Of a stretch of DNA of 64,000 bases, positions 54,928 to 63,820 are shown piece after piece (position 1 is the first letter of the stretch; every line of letters begins with the position of its first letter). The notes below the pieces were generated by a model, which saw only the letters and a program-made list of their open reading frames with translations, was not told where the DNA came from and made no database searches. The stretch comes from Pseudoalteromonas ostreae (GTDB lineage: Bacteria; Pseudomonadota; Gammaproteobacteria; Enterobacterales; Alteromonadaceae), in assembly GCF_018069805.1 (NCBI RefSeq), contig NZ_JAGPYN010000017.1, forward strand, positions 28,376 to 92,375. The letters are read 5' to 3'. The position numbers were made by a program, and so were the translations under genes.

Positions 54928-56712
54928 ATGAAAAAGTTTTTAGCTGTGTCAGTATTTGCCGCATTATCTCACTCGGTATGGGCCGATGTTAATTATTCAC
55001 TCACTGTTACTCAACCTGAGCATCATTTGGGTAATGTGAGTGTTGAATTTCCGCAAACTGCGCAGGCACATTTAGACGTGAAATTACCAGCTTGGCGTAC
55101 GGGCCGTTACGAAATTTTAAACTTGGCCAATGGAGTGCGTTTTTTTGAAGCTAAAGACGAGAATGGCAAAGCATTAAAATGGGAAAAAGTGGATGCCAGT
55201 ACTTGGCGAGTTCATCTTAATGAGCCAGCCGACGTAAATATTGATTACCAAGTTTATGCTAATGAGCTTGGTAAACGTGCACGTCATATCGATGACAGCC
55301 ACGCCTTTATAGATGCATCGGGCTTTTTTATGTTCAGTGAATCATTTCGTCAAGAGCCAGTGACGGTTAAGCTCGATGTGCCGAAAGCATGGCGCTCAGT
55401 CTCTGGTATGGATAATGCGGGCTCAAAACATAGCTTTAAAGCAGCAGATTACGATGTATTAGTTGATTCACCGATTGAAACTGGTATTAATGAACTCCAT
55501 AAGTTTGCCGTAGATGGCCGAGATTACGAATTAGTGATCTGGGGCGAGGGCAACTACGATGTTGAGCAAATGCTTACCGATCTTAAAAAGTTAGTCGCTA
55601 CTGGGCATATTATTTGGGATGCGTACCCTTATCAGCGTTATGTCTTTATGGTACATGCAACCTCTGGGGCAGGTGGTGCCACTGAGCATTTAAACTCAAC
55701 GATTATTCAACGCCCACGTGATCGTTTTGGCTCACGTAAAGATTATCTTGCTTTTATTAGCACCGCAGCACACGAGTTTATTCATACTTGGAATGTAAAA
55801 GCATATAGACCTGAAGGTTTGGTTCCATATGATTATACTAATATGAACTTTGATAAGTTGCTATGGATTGCTGAAGGCTCAACTAGTTACTTTGAAGATC
55901 ACCTAATGGTGCGTTCAGGTATATCAACCACGGATGAATTCTTTAAAACCTTAACTAAAACAGTTAATCGCCATTTATCATCACCTGGGCGTGAAGTACA
56001 AAGTGCCACTGAAACCAGTTTTGATAAATGGATTAACCAAGGTGGTGACCATGCGCGTAACTACAGTACTAATATTTACTCAGAAGGCGCATTGATTTCG
56101 ATGGCCCTTGATATTGATTTACTAGAAAAAAGCCAAGGTAAACAGAGCTACCGTGATGTTCATCGTGCACTTTATAATCAATATAAAATGCCGCATGGCT
56201 TTACTGCAACTGACGTGAAAACTATTTTAAAACAGTTAACGGGCCGCGATTACAGCCGGTGGTGGGCAAATAATGTTGATGCACCAGCAGATATTGATTT
56301 TGAGGCACTGTTTAAAAAAGTCGGCTTAGTGTTAGCGCGTCCAAAAGATGCAAAAGCCGTTGCCAGTGTTGATGCGATGGCAAAAAATACCGGTGAGTTA
56401 TTGACTCTTACTCATGTACGTCGCGATGGTGCTGCATGGCGGGCTGGTTTAACCAGCGACGATAAAATTGTTGCGATTAATAAAAAGCACGTTAGCAAAG
56501 ATTTAGAATCGAGCTTAGAAACCTTCAAAGCAGGTGCTAAAGTAACCATTGACTTTATTCGCCGTGATGCGCTGCAAAGTAGTACATTAGTGCTCAGTGA
56601 AGATTTTGATAAAGCTAAGATACTTATTGCAAATAAAGATGCAACAGCTGAACAAATGGCATTATTTAAAGCATGGATGGGTGTTGAGCATCCAAATTTA
56701 GCTAAAAAATAA
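54928..56712 (+). CDS. Exported M61-family aminopeptidase with PDZ domain
   Basis: A 594-residue zinc peptidase of the M61 (glycyl aminopeptidase) group. A signal peptide (MKKFLAVSVFAALSHSVWAD) precedes an N-terminal beta domain and the catalytic domain. The zinc site is His282-Glu-Phe-Ile-His286, with the third ligand Glu316 in LWIAEGSTSYFED, 30 residues later. The C-terminal PDZ domain (TLTHVRRDGAAWRAGLTSDD) binds peptide ends. It is a single-gene unit with a terminator at 56740-56766 and likely a periplasmic peptide-degrading enzyme. Confidence 0.92.
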   Translation: MKKFLAVSVFAALSHSVWADVNYSLTVTQPEHHLGNVSVEFPQTAQAHLDVKLPAWRTGRYEILNLANGVRFFEAKDENGKALKWEKVDASTWRVHLNEPADVNIDYQVYANELGKRARHIDDSHAFIDASGFFMFSESFRQEPVTVKLDVPKAWRSVSGMDNAGSKHSFKAADYDVLVDSPIETGINELHKFAVDGRDYELVIWGEGNYDVEQMLTDLKKLVATGHIIWDAYPYQRYVFMVHATSGAGGATEHLNSTIIQRPRDRFGSRKDYLAFISTAAHEFIHTWNVKAYRPEGLVPYDYTNMNFDKLLWIAEGSTSYFEDHLMVRSGISTTDEFFKTLTKTVNRHLSSPGREVQSATETSFDKWINQGGDHARNYSTNIYSEGALISMALDIDLLEKSQGKQSYRDVHRALYNQYKMPHGFTATDVKTILKQLTGRDYSRWWANNVDAPADIDFEALFKKVGLVLARPKDAKAVASVDAMAKNTGELLTLTHVRRDGAAWRAGLTSDDKIVAINKKHVSKDLESSLETFKAGAKVTIDFIRRDALQSSTLVLSEDFDKAKILIANKDATAEQMALFKAWMGVEHPNLAKK

Positions 56713-56728
56713 CGACTGTTTGTTTAAG

Positions 56729-57529
56729 TTATGATGAGTAAAAAGGAGCTGCGGCTCCTTTTTTGTATTTAGCAGCGGGTAATGCACGCTTAGTTTGTGC
56801 TATAAATGCGGCCGTAGCAAAGTGATTATTTATTGCGCTACTGAGTTGCTGGCCTTTACGCGCTAAAAACGATTTCTCTTCGCGCGTATTACTACGTGAT
56901 TTGATATCACTTACTTGCTCACAATCTTGAGAGAATGGATAAGGGAGTAACGAATAGCCAGCTACTTTAGTTTCCCATATATGTTGTAGGTCACAATCAA
57001 CAGGACGGGCAAACGTTTTAGTGGCAGCTAATAATTGTTTTGCACCTTGATAACTGATTGCAGAAGCACAACATCCTGTCATCAACTTTTTATGGATCAC
57101 TAATTTTTGCTCAAACTGCAACGGCACTTGATAGGCGATTTTGCGAGTACGGTTTTGATAAGCTGAGAGTTTTATCAGCTGCCAAGCAAACGGTAGTTGC
57201 TCAATATTTTTAATTGCACTATCGATACTTGAATCTAAGATAAAGTCATCTTCGAGTACAATTGCGTAATCAAGTTTTCTATCGACTATGGTTTGCCACG
57301 CTTTGCGATGGCTCAAATAACAGCCAATCTGCCCAGCACTGAGCGGGTAGTGATATGTTTGCTTGTTGAGGCTAGGACTGTAATTAATTTCTTTTTGTGC
57401 TTGCGTGAGCATGGCGCCATCAATTGCATCTATACGCTCAAAACTTAGCCCATGTGCAGCTAATTGTCGCTGGCTGTTTGCTAATCGCTCGGTTGAGCGA
57501 GCGAGGTTGATCAAAAAAATAGCAGTCAT
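56729..57529 (-). CDS. Glycosyltransferase family 25 (LPS biosynthesis type)
   Basis: A 266-residue glycosyltransferase of the LOS/LPS family 25. ATG 57529 is preferred; it gives MTAIFLINLARSTERLANS, the family's normal start, while the TTG at 57550 would add seven extra residues. Motifs: FERIDAIDGAML, LSAGQIGCYLSHRKAWQTIV and the catalytic DYAIVLEDDFILDSS. It may add galactose or another sugar to lipopolysaccharide core, but the sugar is unknown. It stands apart from other envelope genes. Its 3' end holds the neighbour's terminator hairpin. Confidence 0.87.
   Translation of the reverse strand: MTAIFLINLARSTERLANSQRQLAAHGLSFERIDAIDGAMLTQAQKEINYSPSLNKQTYHYPLSAGQIGCYLSHRKAWQTIVDRKLDYAIVLEDDFILDSSIDSAIKNIEQLPFAWQLIKLSAYQNRTRKIAYQVPLQFEQKLVIHKKLMTGCCASAISYQGAKQLLAATKTFARPVDCDLQHIWETKVAGYSLLPYPFSQDCEQVSDIKSRSNTREEKSFLARKGQQLSSAINNHFATAAFIAQTKRALPAAKYKKGAAAPFYSS
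56740..56766. terminator. Terminator of the M61 gene inside the end of a convergent gene
   Basis: AAAAAGGAGC (56740-56749), a TGCG loop and GCTCCTTTTT (56754-56763), with further T after. The same bases encode the last residues (GAAAPFYSS region) of the minus-strand glycosyltransferase, whose stop is at 56729-56731, so it lies within that CDS. It can act in both directions. Confidence 0.85.
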
Positions 57530-57745
57530 AGTTAGGCCGTGCATTATCAATAATATTTAAATCCTAGCTATTGAAAATGACCAAAAGATTGCATTGTTGT
57601 GTTGTTTTTATTGCTAACAAGGCTCGAAGGAGTATTTGTTTTCAGTATTTTGTTACATAAAAGTGGGGCTATTTGTCGCAGAAATATTGACCTTACTAAT
57701 GTTGCACGCGTAACCTGTTATAGAAACAATAAAAAGGATTAAAAA

Positions 57746-59905
57746 ATGCGTTTAAAACCACTCATAGCATCACTTGCTATTGTAGTATCGGGCTCAACAT
57801 TTGCTGATGAAGGCATGTGGCAACCACACCAACTTCCTGATCTAGAATCAATTCTAAAAGCCAAAGGATTAGAAATTGATGCAAAATCGATTTCTAAATT
57901 AACTGAGTTCCCAATGAATGCGGTGATAAGCCTTGGTGGATGTACCGCATCATTTGTATCGCCAAAAGGGCTGGTGGTTACTAATCATCACTGTGCATAT
58001 GGTTCGATTCAATATAACTCAACACCTGAGAACAATATTTTAGAAAACGGCTTTTTAGCAAAAAAACCAGCTGAAGACTTACCAGCAGCACCAGGCTCTA
58101 GAGTGTATGTAACTAAAACAGTTACTGACGTGACCAAAAAAGTAATAAAAGGCACTGAAAAACTCAGCGCAAAAGCGCGCTACGACGCGCTAGAGAAAAA
58201 CGAAAAAGCGTTAGTGTCAGCATGTGAAGCTGACGACAATTATCGCTGTAATGTGTATTCATTCCACGGGGGTTTAGAGTTTTACTTAATCAAATCTCTA
58301 GAAATTAAAGATGTGCGTTTAGCTTACGCACCGGCTATGGGCGTAGGCAAGTACGGTGGCGATATCGATAACTGGATGTGGCCGCGTCATACCGGCGACT
58401 TTTCATTTTATCGAGCATATGTTGGTAAAGACGGCAAGCCAGCAGAATTTAGCGAAGAAAATGTACCTTATGTGCCTGATTCATATCTAAGTGTCAGCGC
58501 CAAAGGCGTGCAAGATGGCGACTTTGTAATGGTTGCTGGTTATCCTGGACGCACTAACCGTTACCGCATTGCTGCTGAAGTTGATTATGTATTTAATACC
58601 AGCTACCCCAAAGCGCGTGAGCATAATTCAAAATATGTGTCTTTAATTGAAGAAAACTCAGAAGATGGCAGTAAAGCGCGTATTGCTTATGAAAGCACTA
58701 TTGCGGGTTACAATAACTATATTAAAAACTACGGTTCAATGATCGAAAGCTTTAATAAAGGCACTATGTATGAGCGCAAAAAGCAATTTGAACACGATCT
58801 AACTGCGTGGATAAACAGCGACCGTAAGCGTAAAAAACAATATGGTTCTGTGTTAAATGATTTATCAACGCTGGTGGCTCAGTCGCAACAGCACAATGAG
58901 CGTGATCGTATGCTTGGTTATGTGCACCGTTCACAAATGATCAGTACCGCACGTAGTTTATATCGCTTAGCATATGAGCAACAAAAACCGGATAGCGAGC
59001 GTGAATCAGGCTATCAAGAACGCGATTTACCACGCTTTGAAGCCGGTTTAAAGCGCATGAGCAGACGGTTTGATGCAACAGTTGATAAAGCAATTTTACT
59101 ACACTTTTTAGAGCTTTATGCTGCGCTGCCTAAAGGAGAGCGTTTTGCTGAGGTTGATAAAGTTTTTAAGTTAGAAAATGGTTTTGATGCAGCAAAACAC
59201 AGTGCATTGTTATCGAAAATGTATGCTAATTCAACACTTAATGATGAAGAGGTGCGCATTGCATTATCTCAGCAATCATTTGCTGAACTTGAACAAAATC
59301 AAGACCCATTCATTCAATATGCGAAGGCGATCTTTGCCGTAATGAAAGCTGAAGAAGATAAAGACAAAGGGCTAGCAGGTAAACTTCAAGCTGCGCGTCC
59401 ACAGCTAATGAGTGCCATCATAGCGTTTAATAAAGCACAAAATAAACCAGTGTATGCAGATGCTAACAGCACATTACGTGTAACGTATGGCACCGTTGGA
59501 GGCTATTCACCACAAGACGGTTTGGTTGCAAAACCGTTTACAACACTTGAAGGGCTACTTGCAAAAAATACTGATGTTGACCCATTTAACGCGCCTGAAA
59601 AACTGCAGCAGCAAATCAAGGCTAAAATATTTGGTGACTACACCGGTGGCATGAACACAGTACCGGTTAATTTTTTATCAAATGTTGATACCACTGGTGG
59701 TAACTCAGGTTCACCGACACTTAACGGCAAAGCCGAACTCGTAGGCTTACTGTTTGATGGTGTGTATGAAAGTATCATTGGCGATTGGGATTATAACCCA
59801 GCACTTAATCGTTCAATCCACGTTGATTCACGTTACATGCTGTGGGTGATGGACAAAGTAGATAATGCACAAAACTTACTAGATGAAATGAAAATCGTAA
59901 AATAA
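57746..59905 (+). CDS. S46-family periplasmic dipeptidyl peptidase (DPP7/DPP11 type)
   Basis: A 719-residue serine peptidase cutting dipeptides from peptide N-termini. A signal peptide (MRLKPLIASLAIVVSGSTFA) is followed by the chymotrypsin-like fold. The catalytic histidine is in TNHHCAYGS (residues 79-87) and the catalytic serine is Ser654 in TGGNSGSPTLNG. The DEGMWQPHQLPDLE start of the mature protein and GVGKYGGDIDNWMWPRHTGDFSFYR are strongly S46. Substrate choice (DPP7 or DPP11) cannot be decided by eye. It has its own terminator. AGGA precedes the ATG. Confidence 0.95.
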   Translation: MRLKPLIASLAIVVSGSTFADEGMWQPHQLPDLESILKAKGLEIDAKSISKLTEFPMNAVISLGGCTASFVSPKGLVVTNHHCAYGSIQYNSTPENNILENGFLAKKPAEDLPAAPGSRVYVTKTVTDVTKKVIKGTEKLSAKARYDALEKNEKALVSACEADDNYRCNVYSFHGGLEFYLIKSLEIKDVRLAYAPAMGVGKYGGDIDNWMWPRHTGDFSFYRAYVGKDGKPAEFSEENVPYVPDSYLSVSAKGVQDGDFVMVAGYPGRTNRYRIAAEVDYVFNTSYPKAREHNSKYVSLIEENSEDGSKARIAYESTIAGYNNYIKNYGSMIESFNKGTMYERKKQFEHDLTAWINSDRKRKKQYGSVLNDLSTLVAQSQQHNERDRMLGYVHRSQMISTARSLYRLAYEQQKPDSERESGYQERDLPRFEAGLKRMSRRFDATVDKAILLHFLELYAALPKGERFAEVDKVFKLENGFDAAKHSALLSKMYANSTLNDEEVRIALSQQSFAELEQNQDPFIQYAKAIFAVMKAEEDKDKGLAGKLQAARPQLMSAIIAFNKAQNKPVYADANSTLRVTYGTVGGYSPQDGLVAKPFTTLEGLLAKNTDVDPFNAPEKLQQQIKAKIFGDYTGGMNTVPVNFLSNVDTTGGNSGSPTLNGKAELVGLLFDGVYESIIGDWDYNPALNRSIHVDSRYMLWVMDKVDNAQNLLDEMKIVK

Positions 59906-59923
59906 GTAATTAGTGAAATAGCA

Positions 59924-59948
59924 GGGCGCTCAGGAAGCGCCCTTTTTT
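59924..59948 (+). terminator. Terminator of the S46 peptidase gene
   Basis: GGGCGCT (59924-59930), a five-base loop and AGCGCCC (59936-59942), followed by six T. A textbook intrinsic terminator 19 bases after the stop. Confidence 0.92.
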
Positions 59949-59986
59949 ATTACATACGATAGAGTCTTGAGCATCGCAAGATGTAA

Positions 59987-60541
59987 CAACAATTACAACA
60001 ATCAGCAGCCAATATTTTGCAGTGGCAGCAAAGCAGAATTGAATTGTCCGGCTATGAAGAATCAGAGTTAAAAATACTGAGCTTTACTTTAGTGAGTCAT
60101 ATTTATCAAAAGCTTGGCCAGTACCAAGATGTATTAGATACATACGAAAAGTGGTATGCACCAGGTAGTAACCCTGAGTACTTTTTGAAGAATGTACTTG
60201 CAACAACCTATATTCAGATGGGGCGCAACGAATTAGCCATAAGCGAACTTGAAAGTTTGTCTGATATATTAGCTGGGAAATTGCAACCTGGTTCATTGAT
60301 GAATCTAGCCCGTGTGTATATTGAAGTTACTGACTATGACAAAGCAATGGACTTACTCAATAGTGAAAATGCTGAAGATAATACTTATACAAATATTCTT
60401 AGATATTATGTGTATGATCAGCAAAATAATCGCCAAAAGGGGGACGAACTAAAAGCTAAAATTCCAACTCCTTTTGCAGTTACACCCGCAAAACTACCGC
60501 AAATTAGCGTTCCAGGTTCACCATTATTAAAACAAATTTAG
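59987..60541 (+). pseudogene. 5'-truncated TPR-protein remnant
   Basis: An open frame of 184 codons bounded upstream by a stop at 59984-59986 and ending with a stop at 60539-60541. No ATG or GTG start with a ribosome site exists near its head; the only candidate, TTG at 60017, has none. The sequence is TPR-like (LGQYQDVLDTYEKWYAPGS, YIQMGRNELAISELESL, YIEVTDYDKAMDLLNSE), with a C-terminal PAKLPQISVPGSPLLK. It reads as the last third of a longer TPR protein whose start is gone, just behind a terminator, so it is probably not expressed. Confidence 0.6.
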
Positions 60542-60553
60542 GGTGCTATTAAT

Positions 60554-60576
60554 GGAAGGCATAGCCTTCCTTTTTT
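60554..60576 (+). terminator. Terminator after the TPR remnant
   Basis: GGAAGGC (60554-60560), an ATA loop and GCCTTCC (60564-60570), followed by six T. It lies 12 bases after the stop of the decayed gene, showing that the 3' end is the original one. Confidence 0.9.
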
Positions 60577-60700
60577 AGATCTTCCACCTCTAAAATGCGT
60601 TTAAAACACTGGATAAAGTAGATACTTTTTATTAACTACATTTGTTGTCTCTAACACGTTTGATATTTCTTATAATGTAACTGTCATCTAAGTAAAAATA

Positions 60701-61600
60701 TTACATACCAACTAACATGACTTTACCTTGCGCCATCCCCTCAAGCTGGCAACTAAAATCAATTCGCTTCTCTGCAGGTGTTTTATATAGCAAAGTGAGT
60801 TTATGAAAAGGGGTTGTAATAACTTTGACAGTTTTGATTTGCAAACTGACTCGTGTTCGTTTGTCTAAAAAAGCGAAAGCAGTTTTAGTTAGCGCCTTTT
60901 TACATGCAGATAATGCTGCATTTGACACAACGCCCGATAGTATTGAGTTACTGATATCCTCAGCAGACAAGGAACTATATCCGCTAGCCATTACACAGGC
61001 TGCATAAATATCAAGTATTGCAATAGCTCGCACTTTTTGACTCTTTGGATCTTCATAAACTGCCATCACACAAGGAACTTTAGATTCATTGAATACTTGT
61101 GGCTGAATTGTGTTAACTATTAAGGATGGACTTATATGTTTATGAAATAAACGTTCTAATTGTGAAAGTTTTGGTAAAGCTAAATCACTGTTTAACTCAA
61201 CTTCATCAGGGATGACTTCGTTATTTTCTACTAGTTGCACTAAAGGTAATAATTTATCATGTAGTTGCGCGTCAGTGAAAGGTTTTGACAACACAAAGGT
61301 TGCACCATAGCTAATCGCTTCTTCAATTTGAGACTTTTCATCAACAGTAGTAAGCATCGCCACTATTATATTGAGTTGTCTTTGCTTAATTGCACGCAAT
61401 AACATTACTCCTGACATATCAGGCATATGCCAATCTGTAAGGACAATATCTGGATGCCAACTACCAATAAGGGTCAACGCAGACTTAGCATTGTTGGCTT
61501 TCTCTATTAATAACTTTCGATAGCCAAATTTTTCCAACCCTCGGCGTACTATTTCGAGTGTTGCTTGACTATCATCCACAATAAGTATTTTCACGTACAT
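60701..61600 (-). CDS. Response regulator with CheX/CheC-like output domain
   Basis: A 299-residue protein. Receiver domain (1-125): KILIVDDSQATLEIVRRG, phosphoacceptor Asp56 in DIVLTDWHMPDMSG, a Thr near 84 in AMLTTVDEKS, and Lys106 in VLSKPF, so it should be phosphorylated. The rest (about 150-299) lacks a DNA-binding or GGDEF domain; SSLSAEDISNSILSGVVSNA with IDFSCQLEGMAQGKVMLVGM resembles the CheX/CheC phosphatase-like fold. A role in chemotaxis-type phosphate flow is possible. It diverges from a membrane coiled-coil protein, 93 bases away. The start is the ATG at 61600. Confidence 0.8.
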   Translation of the reverse strand: MYVKILIVDDSQATLEIVRRGLEKFGYRKLLIEKANNAKSALTLIGSWHPDIVLTDWHMPDMSGVMLLRAIKQRQLNIIVAMLTTVDEKSQIEEAISYGATFVLSKPFTDAQLHDKLLPLVQLVENNEVIPDEVELNSDLALPKLSQLERLFHKHISPSLIVNTIQPQVFNESKVPCVMAVYEDPKSQKVRAIAILDIYAACVMASGYSSLSAEDISNSILSGVVSNAALSACKKALTKTAFAFLDKRTRVSLQIKTVKVITTPFHKLTLLYKTPAEKRIDFSCQLEGMAQGKVMLVGM

Positions 61601-61693
61601 TACTTTTTTTTTAAATGTTGTTGTTATTATGGCATATTATTTTGACAGCGCTAAACTCTAATCAATTAACGCTTAATTTAAGATAATTTAACA

Positions 61694-62494
61694 ATGCCAT
61701 ATGCCATACTTCCTCCTGAGGTCTATCATTATATTGCTATAAATTTTGGGCTACTCATTTTAGCTGCTTGGTTTTATATTCTTTTATTGATACTTAGGGA
61801 GTTTAGATCATTTGCGCTTAGCATGGTGAAAAATAATGGAAATATGGATGATGCTACGCTAGCTATGTGCAGAGAGTCTGTTGACAATGCAATGGGCTAT
61901 GTTAACGATAATCGTAAGACTATTGCTGAGTTAGTTAATTTACAAATATTGTTACAGCAACAATTAACCGAGGTGACTTCCTCAACTAAAGACCATGTTA
62001 CCGAAAAAGAACAACAACTAATTGATGATCTTAATAATAAATTAAAACAATCGCATAAGTTAATACGTAAGCTTAAGGGAGATCTCGATAAAAGTGTCGA
62101 AAAGTTAAAAGTTACTCGTCAAAAACTCTATGCACAATATGATGCTGTTACTGTGCTGCAAGAGGAAAAAGACCAGTTACAAGCGGATTATGAAGCACTT
62201 AAAAGCGCGAGCGAAAATAGTGATAAAACACTAAACGTAGATGCATCATCAACGCCAGATCAAACTAGGCTACTTAACACTTTAAACGAATATAAAAGGC
62301 AAATAGCAGAGCAAGACCAACTGCTACAGCAACTGCAATTACAAACTGACGGACCAGAAAATAGCGAGGAGTTAGACACCCTAAAACAAGAGCTAGAAAA
62401 AACGCAGTATGCACTTAAACACCTTACAAAAGAAAAAAAATTCATTGAAGGACGATATTTAGAAATAATGAAAAATAGTCAAAAATCAAGTTAG
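61694..62494 (+). CDS. Membrane-anchored coiled-coil protein
   Basis: A 266-residue protein. The N-terminal segment YIAINFGLLILAAWFYILLL (about 13-32) is a single transmembrane helix. It is followed by a long helical region with heptads: about 65-160 (LNNKLKQSHKLIRKLKGDLD) and about 205-260 (EELDTLKQELEKTQYALKHL). No enzymatic domain is seen. It diverges from the response regulator and may be the physical partner that positions a signalling complex; this is an inference. No strong ribosome site is visible upstream of the ATG. Confidence 0.75.
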   Translation: MPYAILPPEVYHYIAINFGLLILAAWFYILLLILREFRSFALSMVKNNGNMDDATLAMCRESVDNAMGYVNDNRKTIAELVNLQILLQQQLTEVTSSTKDHVTEKEQQLIDDLNNKLKQSHKLIRKLKGDLDKSVEKLKVTRQKLYAQYDAVTVLQEEKDQLQADYEALKSASENSDKTLNVDASSTPDQTRLLNTLNEYKRQIAEQDQLLQQLQLQTDGPENSEELDTLKQELEKTQYALKHLTKEKKFIEGRYLEIMKNSQKSS

Positions 62495-62564
62495 CCAATA
62501 AGTTAGGTTTAATTAAGAGTAAAGGCAATTTTAAATGCCTGTTCCTCTGAATAAATTTAATAAG

Positions 62565-63647
62565 CTATTTAAAGCAAGTCAGAACATCTTCCTCGAAATA
62601 AGGTTTTTGATTTACCCAAAACATGTAATTTACTTTCAAAAAATCCTCGGCGAATGCATGTAGTAATGGAACTATATTTTTTCTTTTTTCAACAACGTTG
62701 TTTTCATTACCTTCTAAATCCGAGCCTGCGCTAAAGTCTGCTCCAGTTAGCCCAGTATAATTTCCATCTTGTACAGCGATACCAAGAGGTGTTGAATATT
62801 TGTGTTCGTGCATCATTGCAAGCGCATGATTAAGCTGGCCTTTCCTTCTGACCATCAGATCTGGAGCGGCCAGTGCTACCCCTATTTGTTCACCGTATTC
62901 ATAGATAGATCGAAGATACCCTTTATCTTCCCAAGGAAGCCATTCTCCAGGCATGAAATTCGCGTATAGCATAGCCGTTGACTGTGGAAAAGCTTTTCGC
63001 AAGGAAAGCATATTTTCCTTAATGGCATCTCTATAGCCCTTATAGGTGAAGGTAGTATCCTGATTAGGATCCACTCCAATTGCGGTTTCTTGTAAATTGA
63101 TGCCCTCAATCTTCCCATCAAACTCCTTTCCAAGTGCTTCCAGTAAAAACGTGAATCTTTTATGTACTTTCTTATTCCAGCGTTTCGCAGTCCAACCGTC
63201 CACTCTGCCGTGATCGTTAATTTGTTCTATAGAGCCGCCATCGTATTCGCTAGTATTCAAATATTCCGGAAGTCCTCGGACCTTGGGATCAAATGTAGCA
63301 TCCTGAAGTTGAACAAATAATTTTTTATCATATTTTTTCAAGTATTCGTAGTCATGACGAATAGTAGAAAAATCGTATTTCCCTTCAGCAGGCTCTAATC
63401 GCGACCATAAATACATAATTTGTGCACCGCTAAAGCGATCATGTTTCAATAAGGGGTGGTCTTTTATCGCCCCCCTATCTCGAGCGAAGTAGACAAAATG
63501 CTTAATTCTGTTTTCGGGAATAGGGCAGCGCGCTTCAGCGTATTTCTTGTAAGCATTAGCATAGCGTTCGCTCTGGTTGTCCCATTTAGCATAGCAATTA
63601 GCACATGACAGAAAAAATGCTAAAATGAGAAAATTAGATAAATTCAT
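62565..63647 (-). CDS. Secreted glycoside-hydrolase-like TIM-barrel protein
   Basis: A 360-residue exported protein (signal MNLSNFLILAFFLSCANCYA, cleavage before KW). The rest looks like a (beta/alpha)8 barrel of the cellulase/GH5-GH42 superfamily: IMYLWSRLEPAEGKYDFSTI, KKLFVQLQDATFDPK, KIEGINLQETAIGVD, AMLYANFMPGEWLPWED and PLGIAVQDGNYTGLTG. Glu in NLQETAI is at the expected acid/base position; a second catalytic Glu could be in MPGEW. I do not recognise the exact family. It stands alone; the codon choice looks somewhat less AT-rich, so transfer is possible. Confidence 0.55.
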   Translation of the reverse strand: MNLSNFLILAFFLSCANCYAKWDNQSERYANAYKKYAEARCPIPENRIKHFVYFARDRGAIKDHPLLKHDRFSGAQIMYLWSRLEPAEGKYDFSTIRHDYEYLKKYDKKLFVQLQDATFDPKVRGLPEYLNTSEYDGGSIEQINDHGRVDGWTAKRWNKKVHKRFTFLLEALGKEFDGKIEGINLQETAIGVDPNQDTTFTYKGYRDAIKENMLSLRKAFPQSTAMLYANFMPGEWLPWEDKGYLRSIYEYGEQIGVALAAPDLMVRRKGQLNHALAMMHEHKYSTPLGIAVQDGNYTGLTGADFSAGSDLEGNENNVVEKRKNIVPLLHAFAEDFLKVNYMFWVNQKPYFEEDVLTCFK

Positions 63648-63820
63648 AAAATTTTTCCTGACTGATAGTGACGTCTGATTACTCTATTGTGAGCAACTAA
63701 CTACGAGCCTGTAGAAAAACCCGTTTTAGTTTATTAATGGTTCAATCATAGATTGTTTCCTGCTTTAATTCAATAGGTTACTTCGATTTAATAAAAATAT
63801 AAAGAAGACTTGGCGTTGTT

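Noticed and set aside
62523..62540. AGGCA...TGCCT hairpin after the coiled-coil gene as a terminator
   Set aside because: Only five base pairs and no T-run on either strand.
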